From assembly GCA_035555795.1 (NCBI GenBank), contig DATMGE010000082.1:1-64000 (forward strand): a stretch of 64,000 nt of DNA. Direction: 5' to 3'. The DNA comes from RCIO01 sp035555795 (lineage in GTDB: Bacteria > Pseudomonadota > Alphaproteobacteria > Rhizobiales > Rhizobiaceae). The notes beneath the pieces were generated by a model that saw only the letters and a list, made by a program, of their open reading frames with translations, searched no databases and was not told the DNA's origin. Position 1 is the stretch's first letter. Each line of letters begins with the position of its first letter. This document shows positions 37,713-46,661 of the stretch, in pieces. The position numbers were made by a program, and so were the translations under genes.

Positions 37713-38231
37713 ATGGCCGAGATCAAGGACGCAGAAAACACCATCGTCATGGAAACCACGAAGGGGAAGGTCGTCATCGAGCTTTTCCCCGACCTGGCGC
37801 CCGGCCATGTCGGCCGGATCAAGGAACTGACCCGCGAGGGCGCCTATGACGGCGTCGTCTTCCACCGCGTGATCGACGGCTTCATGGCGCAGACCGGCGA
37901 CGTGAAGTTCGGCAATTCGACCGGTTCGTCCTTCAACCCGGCCCGCGCCGGGATGGGCGGCTCCGACAAGCCGGACCTCAAGGCCGAGTTCTCCAACATG
38001 AACCATGGCCGCGGCACATGCTCCATGGCGCGCTCGCAGAACCCTAATTCGGCGAATTCGCAGTTCTTCATCTGCTTCGAGGATGCAGGCTTCCTCAACC
38101 GCCAGTACACGGTCTGGGGCCAGGTCATCGAGGGCATGGACAATGTCGACAAGATCAAGCGTGGCGAGCCGGTGCAGGATCCCGACAAGATCGTGTCGAT
38201 GAAGGTCGCTGCCGACATCAAGGCAGCTTGA
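37713..38231 (+). CDS. Peptidyl-prolyl cis-trans isomerase, cytosolic cyclophilin
   Basis: 172 residues, no signal peptide (MAEIKDAENTIVMETTKG). The cyclophilin core is VVFHRVIDGFMAQTGDVKFG, NSANSQFFICFED and RQYTVWGQVIEGMDNVDKIK. Compared with the upstream paralogue it keeps a longer loop near residue 70 (STGSSFNPARAGMGG). AAAGG precedes the ATG. It should assist folding in the cytoplasm. It is followed by a small membrane transporter gene after 10 bases. Confidence 0.92.
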   Translation: MAEIKDAENTIVMETTKGKVVIELFPDLAPGHVGRIKELTREGAYDGVVFHRVIDGFMAQTGDVKFGNSTGSSFNPARAGMGGSDKPDLKAEFSNMNHGRGTCSMARSQNPNSANSQFFICFEDAGFLNRQYTVWGQVIEGMDNVDKIKRGEPVQDPDKIVSMKVAADIKAA

Positions 38232-38241
38232 GGATAAAGCC

Positions 38242-38691
38242 ATGACCGGGGCGCTGTGGGCCATTCTCGGTGTTTGCGCCGGGGCGTTCATCGCGGTTCA
38301 GGCGCCTATCAATGCTGAGCTCGCGCGCGGGCTCGGCATGCCGGTGGCCGCGGCTGCGGCCTCCTTCCTCACCGGCGCGGTGGCGCTGGCGGCGCTCTCC
38401 TTTGCCTTTTCCGCCGCGCAGGGCGTCACGATCGGTTGGCGTGTGCCGCCGCCCTGGCTTTTCATCGGCGGCGGTTTGCTGGGCGCGGCCTATGTGACCA
38501 GCGTCATCATCCTGACGCCGAAGCTGGGGGCAGCGGCCACCATGGCGCTCATCGTGGCCGGGCAGTTGATCGCCGGCATGCTGCTCGACCGGATCGGTTT
38601 CATGGGCATGGCGGTGCGCGAAATCACGGCCGGCCGCCTGATCGGCGTGCTGCTGCTCCTGTCCGGCGCGCTGATGATCCGCCTGACCTGA
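38242..38691 (+). CDS. DMT-type small membrane protein (DUF606/YdcZ family)
   Basis: 149 residues, about five transmembrane helices: ALWAILGVCAGAFIAVQAPI at the start, a Gly/Ala-rich core and LIGVLLLLSGALMIRL at the end. The N-terminal motif VQAPINAELAR is typical of DUF606 proteins, a half-size relative of drug/metabolite transporters that may act as dimers. Substrate unknown. GAGGAT precedes the ATG. The stop overlaps the queA ATG (TGATG). Confidence 0.82.
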   Translation: MTGALWAILGVCAGAFIAVQAPINAELARGLGMPVAAAAASFLTGAVALAALSFAFSAAQGVTIGWRVPPPWLFIGGGLLGAAYVTSVIILTPKLGAAATMALIVAGQLIAGMLLDRIGFMGMAVREITAGRLIGVLLLLSGALMIRLT

Positions 38692-39752
38692 TGCGCGTCG
38701 ACCTCTTCGATTTCGAGCTGCCGGAAGAGCGCATCGCGCTGCGCCCTGCACAGCCGCGCGATGCGGCGCGCATGCTTGTCGTCGCACCGGATGGCGTGTT
38801 GAGTGACCGCGTCGTGCGCGATCTGCCCGATCTGCTCCAGCCCGGCGACGCGCTGGTCTTCAACGACACGAAGGTGATCCCGGCGCAATTGCGCGGCATT
38901 CGCCGGCGTGGCGATGCGGTGGCGACGGTCGAGGCGACGCTGCATATGCGCGTGGGCGCAGACCGTTGGCTGGCCTTCCTGCGGCCCGGAAAGCGGGTGA
39001 AGGAGGGCGAGCGGATCGCTTTCGGTGCCGAAGGCGCGATGCTGGACGCGACCGTGGCGGAAAAGCACGAGGGCGGCGAGGCGCTGCTGGTGTTCGACGC
39101 GTCCGGCCCGGCGCTGGACGAGGCGCTGCATGCGGTCGGCCATATCCCGCTGCCGCCCTACATCGCCTCGAAGCGCGGCGAGGACCAGCGCGACCGGGCC
39201 GACTACCAGACGATCTATGCCAGGGAGGAGGGCGCTGTCGCCGCGCCTACTGCCGGCCTGCATTTCACGCCGGAGCTTTTCGCCGCGCTCGACGCGCGCG
39301 GCGTCGAGCGGCATTTCGTGACGCTCCATGTCGGCGCGGGCACGTTCCTGCCGGTGAAGGCCGACGACACTGCCGACCACCGCATGCATGCGGAATGGGG
39401 CACGGTGAGCGCGGCCACGGCGATGGCGCTGAACGAGGTCCGTTCGCGCGGCGGACGGGTCGTCGCCGTCGGCACCACCTCGCTGCGGCTGCTCGAAAGT
39501 GCCGCGCGAGAGGACGGCACGCTTGCCGAATGGTCCGGCGCGACCGACATCTTCATCACGCCAGGCTACCGCTTCCGTGCGGTGGATGTGCTGATGACCA
39601 ATTTCCATCTGCCGCGCTCGACGCTCTTCATGCTCGTCTCCGCCTTTAGCGGGCTGGAGACGATGCGCGCCGCCTATGCGCATGCCATCGATACGGGCTA
39701 CCGTTTCTACTCCTATGGCGATGCCAGCCTGCTGTTTCGAGGCACAGAATGA
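38691..39752 (+). CDS. queA: S-adenosylmethionine:tRNA ribosyltransferase-isomerase QueA
   Basis: 353 residues. Family motifs: VDLFDFELPEERIALRPAQP at the N terminus, LVFNDTKVIPAQLRG, AVAAPTAGLHFT and FITPGYRFRAVDVLMTNFHL. QueA transfers the ribosyl part of SAM onto 7-aminomethyl-deazaguanine in tRNA to make epoxyqueuosine. The start at 38691 overlaps the preceding stop by one base, and the stop overlaps tgt by 4 bases (ATGA), so queA-tgt are coupled. Confidence 0.95.
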   Translation: MRVDLFDFELPEERIALRPAQPRDAARMLVVAPDGVLSDRVVRDLPDLLQPGDALVFNDTKVIPAQLRGIRRRGDAVATVEATLHMRVGADRWLAFLRPGKRVKEGERIAFGAEGAMLDATVAEKHEGGEALLVFDASGPALDEALHAVGHIPLPPYIASKRGEDQRDRADYQTIYAREEGAVAAPTAGLHFTPELFAALDARGVERHFVTLHVGAGTFLPVKADDTADHRMHAEWGTVSAATAMALNEVRSRGGRVVAVGTTSLRLLESAAREDGTLAEWSGATDIFITPGYRFRAVDVLMTNFHLPRSTLFMLVSAFSGLETMRAAYAHAIDTGYRFYSYGDASLLFRGTE

Positions 39753-40879
39753 CCACGCCCTTTTCCTTCCGCCTCCTCGCCACCGATGGAAAGGCGCGGC
39801 GCGGCGAGATTTCCATGCCGCGCGGCACCGTGCGCACGCCGGCCTTCATGCCGGTGGGTACCGGTGGCACGGTCAAGGCCATGTATATGGATCAGGTGCG
39901 GGAGCTTGGCGCCGACATCATCCTCGGCAACACCTATCACCTGATGCTGCGGCCGGGCGCGGAGCGCGTGGCGCGGCTCGGCGGCCTGCACGATTTCGCC
40001 CGTTGGCCGTGGCCGATCCTTACCGATTCCGGCGGTTTCCAGGTCATGTCGCTTTCGGCGCTGCGCAAGGTGACGGAGCAGGGCGTGACCTTCCGCAGCC
40101 ATGTCGACGGCGCGGTGCATGAAATGTCGCCGGAGCGTTCGATCGAGATACAGGGCCTGCTCGACAGCGATATCCAGATGCAGCTCGACGAATGCGTGGC
40201 GCTGCCGGCCGATCGCGACGAGATCGAGCGGGCGATGGAAATGTCGCTGCGCTGGGCCGACCGCTGCAAGACCGCCTTCGGCGACCAGCCGGGCAAGGCC
40301 ATGTTCGGCATCGTGCAGGGCGGCGATGTCGCGCCGTTGCGCGAACGTTCGGCGCAGGCGCTGACGGAACTCGACCTCAAGGGCTATGCCGTCGGCGGAC
40401 TGGCGGTGGGCGAGCCGCAGGCGGTCATGCTGGAGATGCTGGACGTCGTCTGCCCGCTGCTGCCGCTGGAGAAGCCGCGCTACCTGATGGGCGTCGGCAC
40501 GCCCGACGACATCCTTAAATCCGTGGCGCGCGGCATCGACATGTTCGATTGCGTCATGCCCACACGCGCCGGCCGCCATGGGCTCGCCTATACGCGGCGC
40601 GGCAAGGTGAACCTCAAGAATGCGCGCCATGCGGACGATCCGCGTCCGCTGGACGATGAGAGCGACTGCCCGGCCGCGCGCGACTACAGCCGCGCCTATC
40701 TGCATCATCTCGTGAAGTCGGGCGAGGCACTGGGCGGCATGCTGCTGAGCTGGAACAACCTTGCCTACTACCAGTCGCTGATGGCCGATATCCGTGCGGC
40801 TATCGAGGTCGGCGGTTTTGCCGATCGCGCGGCCGAGATCAGCGCCGCCTGGGCGCAGGGCGACATTCCCCCGCGATAG
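39749..40879 (+). CDS. tgt: tRNA-guanine transglycosylase with a disrupted zinc site
   Basis: 376 residues. The catalytic aspartates are intact, in LTDSGGFQVMSLSALRKVTE and MFDCVMPTRAGRHGLAYT. The substrate pocket GVGTPDDIL and the tRNA-gate region are present. The C-terminal zinc site is not: the usual C-x-C-x2-C reads S305-x-C307-x2-A310 (ESDCPAARDYSRAYLHH), and the expected His is Asn336 (LLSWNNLAYY). Three of four ligands are therefore lost. Tgt swaps guanine-34 for preQ1 in GUN tRNAs, the step before QueA. It is translationally coupled to queA. Confidence 0.93.
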   Translation: MTTPFSFRLLATDGKARRGEISMPRGTVRTPAFMPVGTGGTVKAMYMDQVRELGADIILGNTYHLMLRPGAERVARLGGLHDFARWPWPILTDSGGFQVMSLSALRKVTEQGVTFRSHVDGAVHEMSPERSIEIQGLLDSDIQMQLDECVALPADRDEIERAMEMSLRWADRCKTAFGDQPGKAMFGIVQGGDVAPLRERSAQALTELDLKGYAVGGLAVGEPQAVMLEMLDVVCPLLPLEKPRYLMGVGTPDDILKSVARGIDMFDCVMPTRAGRHGLAYTRRGKVNLKNARHADDPRPLDDESDCPAARDYSRAYLHHLVKSGEALGGMLLSWNNLAYYQSLMADIRAAIEVGGFADRAAEISAAWAQGDIPPR

Positions 40880-41108
40880 AATCCCGGCCATTGGCCGCGC
40901 GGTTCTCCATAGACTCGGCGCGATACTGACGGAGCAGCCGTGCCCAATGCGCAGGCAGCGGCTGCGCGCGGCACAGGCAACCTTTGCCGGCCTGCCGCAT
41001 TGTCGGGCACGGCCGAGGCATCTCTTCCGCACCTGCTGCCCAAATGGTCGATATCGCTTGATTTTCTGCCGCGCCTTTCGTTGAAATGCGTATCAGGGGA
41101 GTACGCTA

Positions 41109-42521
41109 TTGGTTGCGTTCGATGAAATGCGCCCTGAGGGCGTGGCGACGAGAAATCCCTATCTGGCCTATGACAGCTGGTTTGCTGATCAGGACCCGCT
41201 GCGGCTCACCGAAAAAATGCGCGATGCGGAGCGGGTCTTCCGGAAGACGGGCATTACCTTTGCCGTCTATGGCGAATCCGAAGCCGCCGAACGTCTCATC
41301 CCGTTCGATATCGTGCCGCGCATCATTTCCGGCTCGGAATGGCGGCGTCTCACACAGGGCATCGAGCAGCGCGTGCAGGCGCTGAACGCATTCCTGGAGG
41401 ATATCTACCACCGGCAGGAAATTCTTAGGGCAGGGCGCATCCCCAAGCAGCTCATCGCGGGCAACGAGGCCTTTTTGCCGGAAATGATCGGCGTGCGGCC
41501 GCCATCCGGCGTCTATACGCACATTATCGGCGTGGACATCGTACGCACCGGCGAGAACGAGTTCTTCGTTCTGGAGGACAATGCGCGCACGCCGTCGGGC
41601 GTGTCCTACATGCTGGAGAACCGCGAGACGATGATGCAGCTCTTTCCCGAGCTGTTCCAGCGGGTCAAGGTGCTGCCGGTGGAGAACTATCCGGCGCTGC
41701 TGCGGCAGTCGCTCGCGGCCGTGAAGCCGGCCAATGTCAACGGACCGCCGCGGATCGCGGTCCTTACGCCGGGCCTTTTCAATTCGGCTTATTTCGAGCA
41801 CGCCTTCCTTGCCGACCAGATGGGCGTGGAACTGGTGGAAGGCCAAGATCTTCGCGTCATCGACGGGCGCGTCGCCATGCGCACCACCGAGGGCTACAAG
41901 CAGATCGACGTGCTCTATCGCCGCGTCGACGATGCCTTTCTCGATCCGCTCACCTTCAAGCCGGATTCGCAGCTTGGCGTGCCGGGCATCATGGATGTCT
42001 ATCGCGCCGGCAATATCACCATCGCCAATGCGCCCGGCACCGGCATTGCCGATGACAAGGCGATCTATTCCTACATGCCGGAGATCGTCGAGTTCTATAC
42101 CGGCCGCAAGGCGATCCTCGGCAACATCCCGACATGGCGCTGCTCGGAGCCGGACAGCCTGAAATATGTGCTCGAGCACATTCATGAGCTGGTGGTGAAG
42201 GAAGTTCACGGTTCGGGCGGCTACGGCATGCTGGTCGGGCCGGCGGCGTCGAAGAAGGAATGCGAGGCCTTCGTAGCCAAGCTGAAGGCCAAGCCCTCCA
42301 ACTATATCGCCCAGCCGACGCTTTCGCTCTCGACCGTGCCGATCCTTACCGAGAAGGGGCTGGCGCCCCGCCATGTCGACCTGCGCCCCTTCGTGCTGGT
42401 GTCCGACCGCATCCGCATCGTGCCGGGCGGATTGACGCGTGTCGCGCTGAAGGAGGGGTCGCTGGTGGTGAATTCCTCGCAGGGCGGCGGGACGAAAGAC
42501 ACATGGGTGCTGGATGATTGA
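41109..42521 (+). CDS. Circularly permuted ATP-grasp protein (DUF404/DUF407 type)
   Basis: 470 residues. Features seen: DIVPRIISGSEWRRLTQGIE at the N-terminal third, NEFFVLEDNARTPSGVSYML (ATP/metal site), KQIDVLYRRVDDAFLDPLTF, and the glycine-rich ATP-grasp loop VVKEVHGSGGYGMLVGP near residue 362-378. The domain order is permuted relative to classical ATP-grasp ligases. These proteins are predicted peptide/amide ligases acting with alpha-E proteins, transglutaminases and Anbu. The start is TTG at 41109 with GGGGAG about 8 bases upstream. It is the first gene of a four-gene operon. Substrate unknown. Confidence 0.85.
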   Translation: MVAFDEMRPEGVATRNPYLAYDSWFADQDPLRLTEKMRDAERVFRKTGITFAVYGESEAAERLIPFDIVPRIISGSEWRRLTQGIEQRVQALNAFLEDIYHRQEILRAGRIPKQLIAGNEAFLPEMIGVRPPSGVYTHIIGVDIVRTGENEFFVLEDNARTPSGVSYMLENRETMMQLFPELFQRVKVLPVENYPALLRQSLAAVKPANVNGPPRIAVLTPGLFNSAYFEHAFLADQMGVELVEGQDLRVIDGRVAMRTTEGYKQIDVLYRRVDDAFLDPLTFKPDSQLGVPGIMDVYRAGNITIANAPGTGIADDKAIYSYMPEIVEFYTGRKAILGNIPTWRCSEPDSLKYVLEHIHELVVKEVHGSGGYGMLVGPAASKKECEAFVAKLKAKPSNYIAQPTLSLSTVPILTEKGLAPRHVDLRPFVLVSDRIRIVPGGLTRVALKEGSLVVNSSQGGGTKDTWVLDD

Positions 42522-42533
42522 GGCCCGCAACGC

Positions 42534-43475
42534 ATGCTTCTAGGACGCACCGCGAACGGACTCTACTGGATGAGCCGCTATATCGAGCGGGCGGAGAACA
42601 TGGCGCGGCTTGTCGATGCCGGCCTTCGCCTTGCGCTGACGCGCACCTCCACCTCGGCCGATGAATGGGGCTCCGTTCTTCAAAGCGCCGGCGCCGACCA
42701 GGCCTTTTCGGCCCGCTATGCCGAATACAGCACGGCAAGGGTGGCGGATTTCCTGCTGCGGGACGAATGCAATCCGTCCTGCGTGATGAATTCCATCGAG
42801 ACGGCGCGCAACAATGCCCGCATGGTACGCACCGCGCTTACCCGCGAGACGTGGGAAAGCATCAATGAGGCGTGGATGGCGCTCAAGCGCATGCTGGCCA
42901 GGCCGGTGGACGAGCGCGATCTGCCGGCGGTGCTGGATGCCATCAAACGGGAGACGGCGCTGATCCGCGGTGCCTTCCACGGCACGATGCTGCGCAACGA
43001 GATTTTCAGCTTCTCGCAGATAGGCACCTTCGTGGAACGGGCGGACAATACCGCCCGCATTCTCGACGTGAAATATTACGTGCTGCTGCCGTCGATCTCA
43101 TGGGTGGGCTCGTCCCTCGACAATTATCAATGGGAATCGATCCTGCGTTCCGTCTCTGCGCACCGCTCATACCGGTGGGTCTACGATGCCGACTACAGCC
43201 CGACCAACATCGCCGACTACCTGATCCTCAACCGGCGCATGCCGCGTTCGCTTGCCTTCTGCTACATGAACATAGCCGAGGGGCTGCGCTATCTCGCGGA
43301 GGATTATGGCGCGCGCAGCGACTGCCATGCGACGGCCGAACGGACCATGGACACCCTGCAAGCGAGCTCCATCAAGGAGATATTCGAAATGGGCCTGCAC
43401 GAATTCCTCAGCGACTTCATCGGCCAGAACAACCGCCTCGGCGACGAGGTGGCGTCCGGCTATCGTTTCTATTGA
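42534..43475 (+). CDS. Alpha-E domain protein (DUF403)
   Basis: 313 residues, all helical. The N-terminal signature GRTANGLYWMSRYIERAENM and the conserved later blocks CNPSCVMNSIETARNNARMV and FVERADNTARILDVKYYVL match the alpha-E family. Alpha-E proteins occur almost always with circularly permuted ATP-grasp proteins and are thought to form one complex. GAGG precedes the ATG. It starts 12 bases after the ATP-grasp gene and ends 7 bases before the transglutaminase gene. Confidence 0.85.
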   Translation: MLLGRTANGLYWMSRYIERAENMARLVDAGLRLALTRTSTSADEWGSVLQSAGADQAFSARYAEYSTARVADFLLRDECNPSCVMNSIETARNNARMVRTALTRETWESINEAWMALKRMLARPVDERDLPAVLDAIKRETALIRGAFHGTMLRNEIFSFSQIGTFVERADNTARILDVKYYVLLPSISWVGSSLDNYQWESILRSVSAHRSYRWVYDADYSPTNIADYLILNRRMPRSLAFCYMNIAEGLRYLAEDYGARSDCHATAERTMDTLQASSIKEIFEMGLHEFLSDFIGQNNRLGDEVASGYRFY

Positions 43476-43482
43476 GAACCGC

Positions 43483-44277
43483 ATGCGTCTCAAGATCTCG
43501 CATCGCACCGAATATCTCTACGATGTGCCAGTGTCCTATGCGCTCCAGCGCATCCGGCTGGTGCCCCAGGACGGCCGCTGCCAGCGCATATTGAACTGGA
43601 CGCTTTCCGTCGAAGGCGCTGCCGAGGAGGTCCGGTTCAACGATCATTTCGGCAATGATACGCGGCTGCTCAGTCTTGGCGGCGAGGCGGCGGCGATCGT
43701 CATCACCGCCGCCGGCGAGGTGGAAACCAGCGACAATGCCGGGGTGGTCGGCCCGCATCGCGGCTTTGCACCGCTGTGGCTGTTCCTGCCGCAGACGGAG
43801 CGCACGCTGGTCGGCGGCGGGATCGCCGAAATCAGCGCTGCATTCAGCGCCGGCAAGGATCTCGACCGGCTGCATGGGCTGATGGACGCGATCCACGGCA
43901 AGGTGGCCTATGAAGTGGGGGCGACCGATGTCGCCACGACGGCGGAGGAGGCGCTGGAGCGCGGCAGCGGCGTCTGCCAGGATCACGCGCATATTTTCCT
44001 CGCGGCGGCACGGAGCCTCGGCTTTCCGGCGCGCTATGTCAGCGGCTACATGATGGTGGAGGGGACGACCTCCCTGGCGGCGAGCCATGCCTGGGCGGAG
44101 GCGCATGTGGATGGACTCGGCTGGGTCGGTTTCGATGTGGCCAATGCGATCGCGCCTGACGATCGCTATGTGAAGATCGCCGTCGGGCGGGACTATCGCG
44201 ACGCGATGCCGGTATCCGGCATCCGCCTGGGGACTGCGAATGAACGCCTTGCGGTTGACATCACCGTGGAGCAGTAA
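43483..44277 (+). CDS. Transglutaminase-like cysteine peptidase family protein
   Basis: 264 residues. An N-terminal beta domain (MRLKISHRTEYLYDVPVSYA) precedes the transglutaminase core, with the Cys in ERGSGVCQDHAHIFLAAARS, the His in AASHAWAEAHVDGLGWVGFD, and the Asp in the same segment (GFDVANA). In this operon type the transglutaminase-like enzyme is predicted to cut or transfer amide bonds made by the ATP-grasp ligase. No signal peptide, so it is cytoplasmic. It precedes the Anbu gene by 27 bases. Confidence 0.88.
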   Translation: MRLKISHRTEYLYDVPVSYALQRIRLVPQDGRCQRILNWTLSVEGAAEEVRFNDHFGNDTRLLSLGGEAAAIVITAAGEVETSDNAGVVGPHRGFAPLWLFLPQTERTLVGGGIAEISAAFSAGKDLDRLHGLMDAIHGKVAYEVGATDVATTAEEALERGSGVCQDHAHIFLAAARSLGFPARYVSGYMMVEGTTSLAASHAWAEAHVDGLGWVGFDVANAIAPDDRYVKIAVGRDYRDAMPVSGIRLGTANERLAVDITVEQ

Positions 44278-44304
44278 TCGGGAATCGCTACACGGAACGT
44301 CCCG

Positions 44305-45033
44305 ATGACCTATTGTGTCGGCCTCAAGATCGATGATGGCCTCGTTTTCATGTCTGACACCCGCACCAATGCGGGCATGGACAATATCTCGACCTTCAAG
44401 AAGATGTATTCCTGGGAGAAGCCCGGCGAGCGCTCCATCGTGCTGCTGGCTGCCGGCAACCTCGCCACGACACAGGCCGTGGTGAGCCTGCTCGACGAGC
44501 GCTCCAGGGGAACCACGGCGCGCAAGTCGACGATCTTCGCGGTGCCGTCCATGTATCAGGCAGCACATCTGGTCGGCGCGACGGTAAAGGAAGTCATCGC
44601 CGAAACGACGCCCTGCGGCCAGCGCGCCGATTCGTTCGGTGCCTCCTTCATTCTCGGCGGCCAGATAAAGGGCGCGGCGCCGCGCCTCTTCCTGATCTAT
44701 CCGGAAGGCAATTTCATCGAATCGACCGACGACACGCCCTTTTTCCAGATTGGCGAGACCAAATATGGCAAGCCGATCATCGTGCGCGCCTACGATCCGG
44801 CCATGAGCTTTGCCGAAACCGCCAAGCTGTTGATCGTGTCCTTCGATTCCACGCTTAAATCCAACCTGTCGGTCGGCCTGCCGCTCGACATGCTGTTCTA
44901 TGAGCGCGACAGCCTGCGGATCGGCTTTCGCAAGCGCATCGTGGCCGACGATCCCTATTACCGCGAAATATCCGATGGCTGGTCGCAGGCACTGCGCGCG
45001 GTATTCAAGAGCCTGCCGGATTTCGACTATTGA
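44305..45033 (+). CDS. Proteasome-type peptidase Anbu (bacterial proteasome homologue)
   Basis: 242 residues. After Met removal the N terminus is Thr (MTYCVGLKIDDG), the Ntn-hydrolase nucleophile. Asp17 (MSDTRTNAG) and Lys32 (FKKM) of the mature chain match the proteasome catalytic Asp17 and Lys33 by position. Other motifs are LLAAGNLATTQAVVSLLDER and the C-terminal LPLDMLFYERDSLRIGF. Anbu forms open helical or ring-like assemblies, unlike the 20S barrel or HslV. It is the last gene of the ATP-grasp/alpha-E/transglutaminase operon. Its natural substrate is unknown. Confidence 0.88.
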   Translation: MTYCVGLKIDDGLVFMSDTRTNAGMDNISTFKKMYSWEKPGERSIVLLAAGNLATTQAVVSLLDERSRGTTARKSTIFAVPSMYQAAHLVGATVKEVIAETTPCGQRADSFGASFILGGQIKGAAPRLFLIYPEGNFIESTDDTPFFQIGETKYGKPIIVRAYDPAMSFAETAKLLIVSFDSTLKSNLSVGLPLDMLFYERDSLRIGFRKRIVADDPYYREISDGWSQALRAVFKSLPDFDY

Positions 45034-45083
45034 TGCCGGCGTTTTCTTCTGCTCGATGCCGGTAGGCGGCTGGGAGAGCCAGA

Positions 45084-46613
45084 TTGGGCACGCGGGCGAA
45101 ATACGATCTCCTCGTCGTCGGTGGCGGAATCAATGGCTGCGGCATCGCGCGAGACGCCGCCGGCCGCGGCTTCTCCGTTCTGCTGGCGGAGAAGGGCGAT
45201 CTGGCTCAGGCAACGTCGTCGGCATCGACCAAGCTGATCCATGGCGGCTTGCGCTATCTCGAACAATATGAGTTCCGGCTGGTGCGCGAGGCGCTGGCCG
45301 AGCGTGAGGTGCTCTGGCACATTGCGCCGCATGTGGTTTCGCCGCTTCGTTTCATCCTTCCCCACCATGCCGGCCTGCGCCCGGCCTGGCTGCTGCGGCT
45401 CGGCCTTTTCCTCTACGATCATCTGGGTGGCCGCCGCCTTCTGCCGCCGACGCGGACGATAGACCTGCGACAGGATCCGGCGGGGATAGCCCTGAAGCCG
45501 GGTTACCGGAGGGCATTCGAATATTCCGACTGCCGCGTGGACGATGCGCGGCTTGTCGTGCTCAATGCCCGCGATGCCGCCGATCGCGGCGCCGATATCC
45601 GCACGCATACGGAGGTGAGGGCGCTCCAGCGCGACGGAGCCATATGGAATGTGACGCTGCGCGGCGAGGAAGGGGACGAGGAGGTCGTCACGGCGCGCAT
45701 GGTGATAAATGCCACCGGCCCGTGGGTGGACGGCCTGCGCGCCATGGCGGCCGGAACCGCGTCGTTCCACGATATCCGCCTGGTGCAGGGGAGCCATATC
45801 GTCGTGCGCCGCAAGTCGGCGGATCCCCGCGCCTTCATTTTCCAGAATGCGGACGGACGCATCGTCTTTGCCATTCCCTACGAGAATGATTTCACGCTGA
45901 TCGGCACCACGGACCGCGATTATTCCGGTGATCGGGACAAGGTCGCCATCACCGAAGCGGAGGTGAACTATCTCTGCACCGCGGCGAGCGAATATTTCAG
46001 CGAGCCTGTCCAGCCCGCCGATGTGGTCTGGACCTATGCCGGCGTTCGTGCGCTTCACGACGACGGCACAGAGCGGGCACAGGAAGCCACGCGCGATTAT
46101 TCGCTGACCATGGACGGCGGCGACGGCGTGGCGCCCATCGTGCATGCCTTCGGCGGCAAGATCACCACCTATCGGCGCCTTGCCGAGGCGATGATGGTGC
46201 TTGTCGGCAACGAGCTGGGGGCTCGCGGCGCGCCGTGGACCGCAACTGCCCCCCTGCCGGGCGGGGCGTTTCCGCCCATGGGGGTGGAAATAGAGATCGC
46301 ACGGCTGCGGAAGCGCTATGACTTTCTGTCCGCCGCTTTGGCTGGCCGGCTGATCCGCAGCTACGGCCTTTGCGCCTATGAGGTTCTCGGGGAGGCCCGT
46401 GAACTGGCAGAACTCGGCCTGCCTCTGGCCCCGGACCTTCACGAGGCAGAACTGCGCTACCTTGCGGACCGCGAATGGGCGCGCAATGTGGACGATGTGT
46501 TCTGGCGACGCACCAAGATCGGCCTGAAGGCATCCGCGGCCGAACGTAATGCGGTGGCGGCCTTCATGGATCAGCATCACCATGCAGGGTGGGCTACTGA
46601 GACCTCGGCATGA
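45084..46613 (+). CDS. glpD: FAD-dependent glycerol-3-phosphate dehydrogenase
   Basis: 509 residues. The FAD-binding Rossmann motif is LLVVGGGINGCGIARDAAG at residue 9-27, followed by ASTKLIHGGLRYLEQYEFRL and, later, DFTLIGTTDRDYSGD and AFGGKITTYRRLAE. The C-terminal GlpD/DAO domain contains LADREWARNVDDVFWRRTK. It oxidises glycerol-3-phosphate to dihydroxyacetone phosphate at the inner membrane, passing electrons to quinone. The start is TTG at 45084 with GGGAGAG upstream. It lies 50 bases after Anbu but is probably an independent function. No glpK or glpR is near. Confidence 0.92.
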   Translation: MGTRAKYDLLVVGGGINGCGIARDAAGRGFSVLLAEKGDLAQATSSASTKLIHGGLRYLEQYEFRLVREALAEREVLWHIAPHVVSPLRFILPHHAGLRPAWLLRLGLFLYDHLGGRRLLPPTRTIDLRQDPAGIALKPGYRRAFEYSDCRVDDARLVVLNARDAADRGADIRTHTEVRALQRDGAIWNVTLRGEEGDEEVVTARMVINATGPWVDGLRAMAAGTASFHDIRLVQGSHIVVRRKSADPRAFIFQNADGRIVFAIPYENDFTLIGTTDRDYSGDRDKVAITEAEVNYLCTAASEYFSEPVQPADVVWTYAGVRALHDDGTERAQEATRDYSLTMDGGDGVAPIVHAFGGKITTYRRLAEAMMVLVGNELGARGAPWTATAPLPGGAFPPMGVEIEIARLRKRYDFLSAALAGRLIRSYGLCAYEVLGEARELAELGLPLAPDLHEAELRYLADREWARNVDDVFWRRTKIGLKASAAERNAVAAFMDQHHHAGWATETSA

Positions 46614-46645
46614 AAAAGGCCCGCCGGACGGGCGGGCCTTTTCTT
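46614..46645. terminator. Bidirectional terminator between glpD and the BA14K gene
   Basis: The stem AAAAGGCCCGCC / GGGCGGGCCTTTT with a short GGAC loop has A and T runs on both sides. It begins directly after the glpD stop (46613) and lies 17 bases beyond the stop of the convergent BA14K gene, so it can serve both. Confidence 0.9.
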
Positions 46646-46661
46646 CATCGACAGTCAGGCA

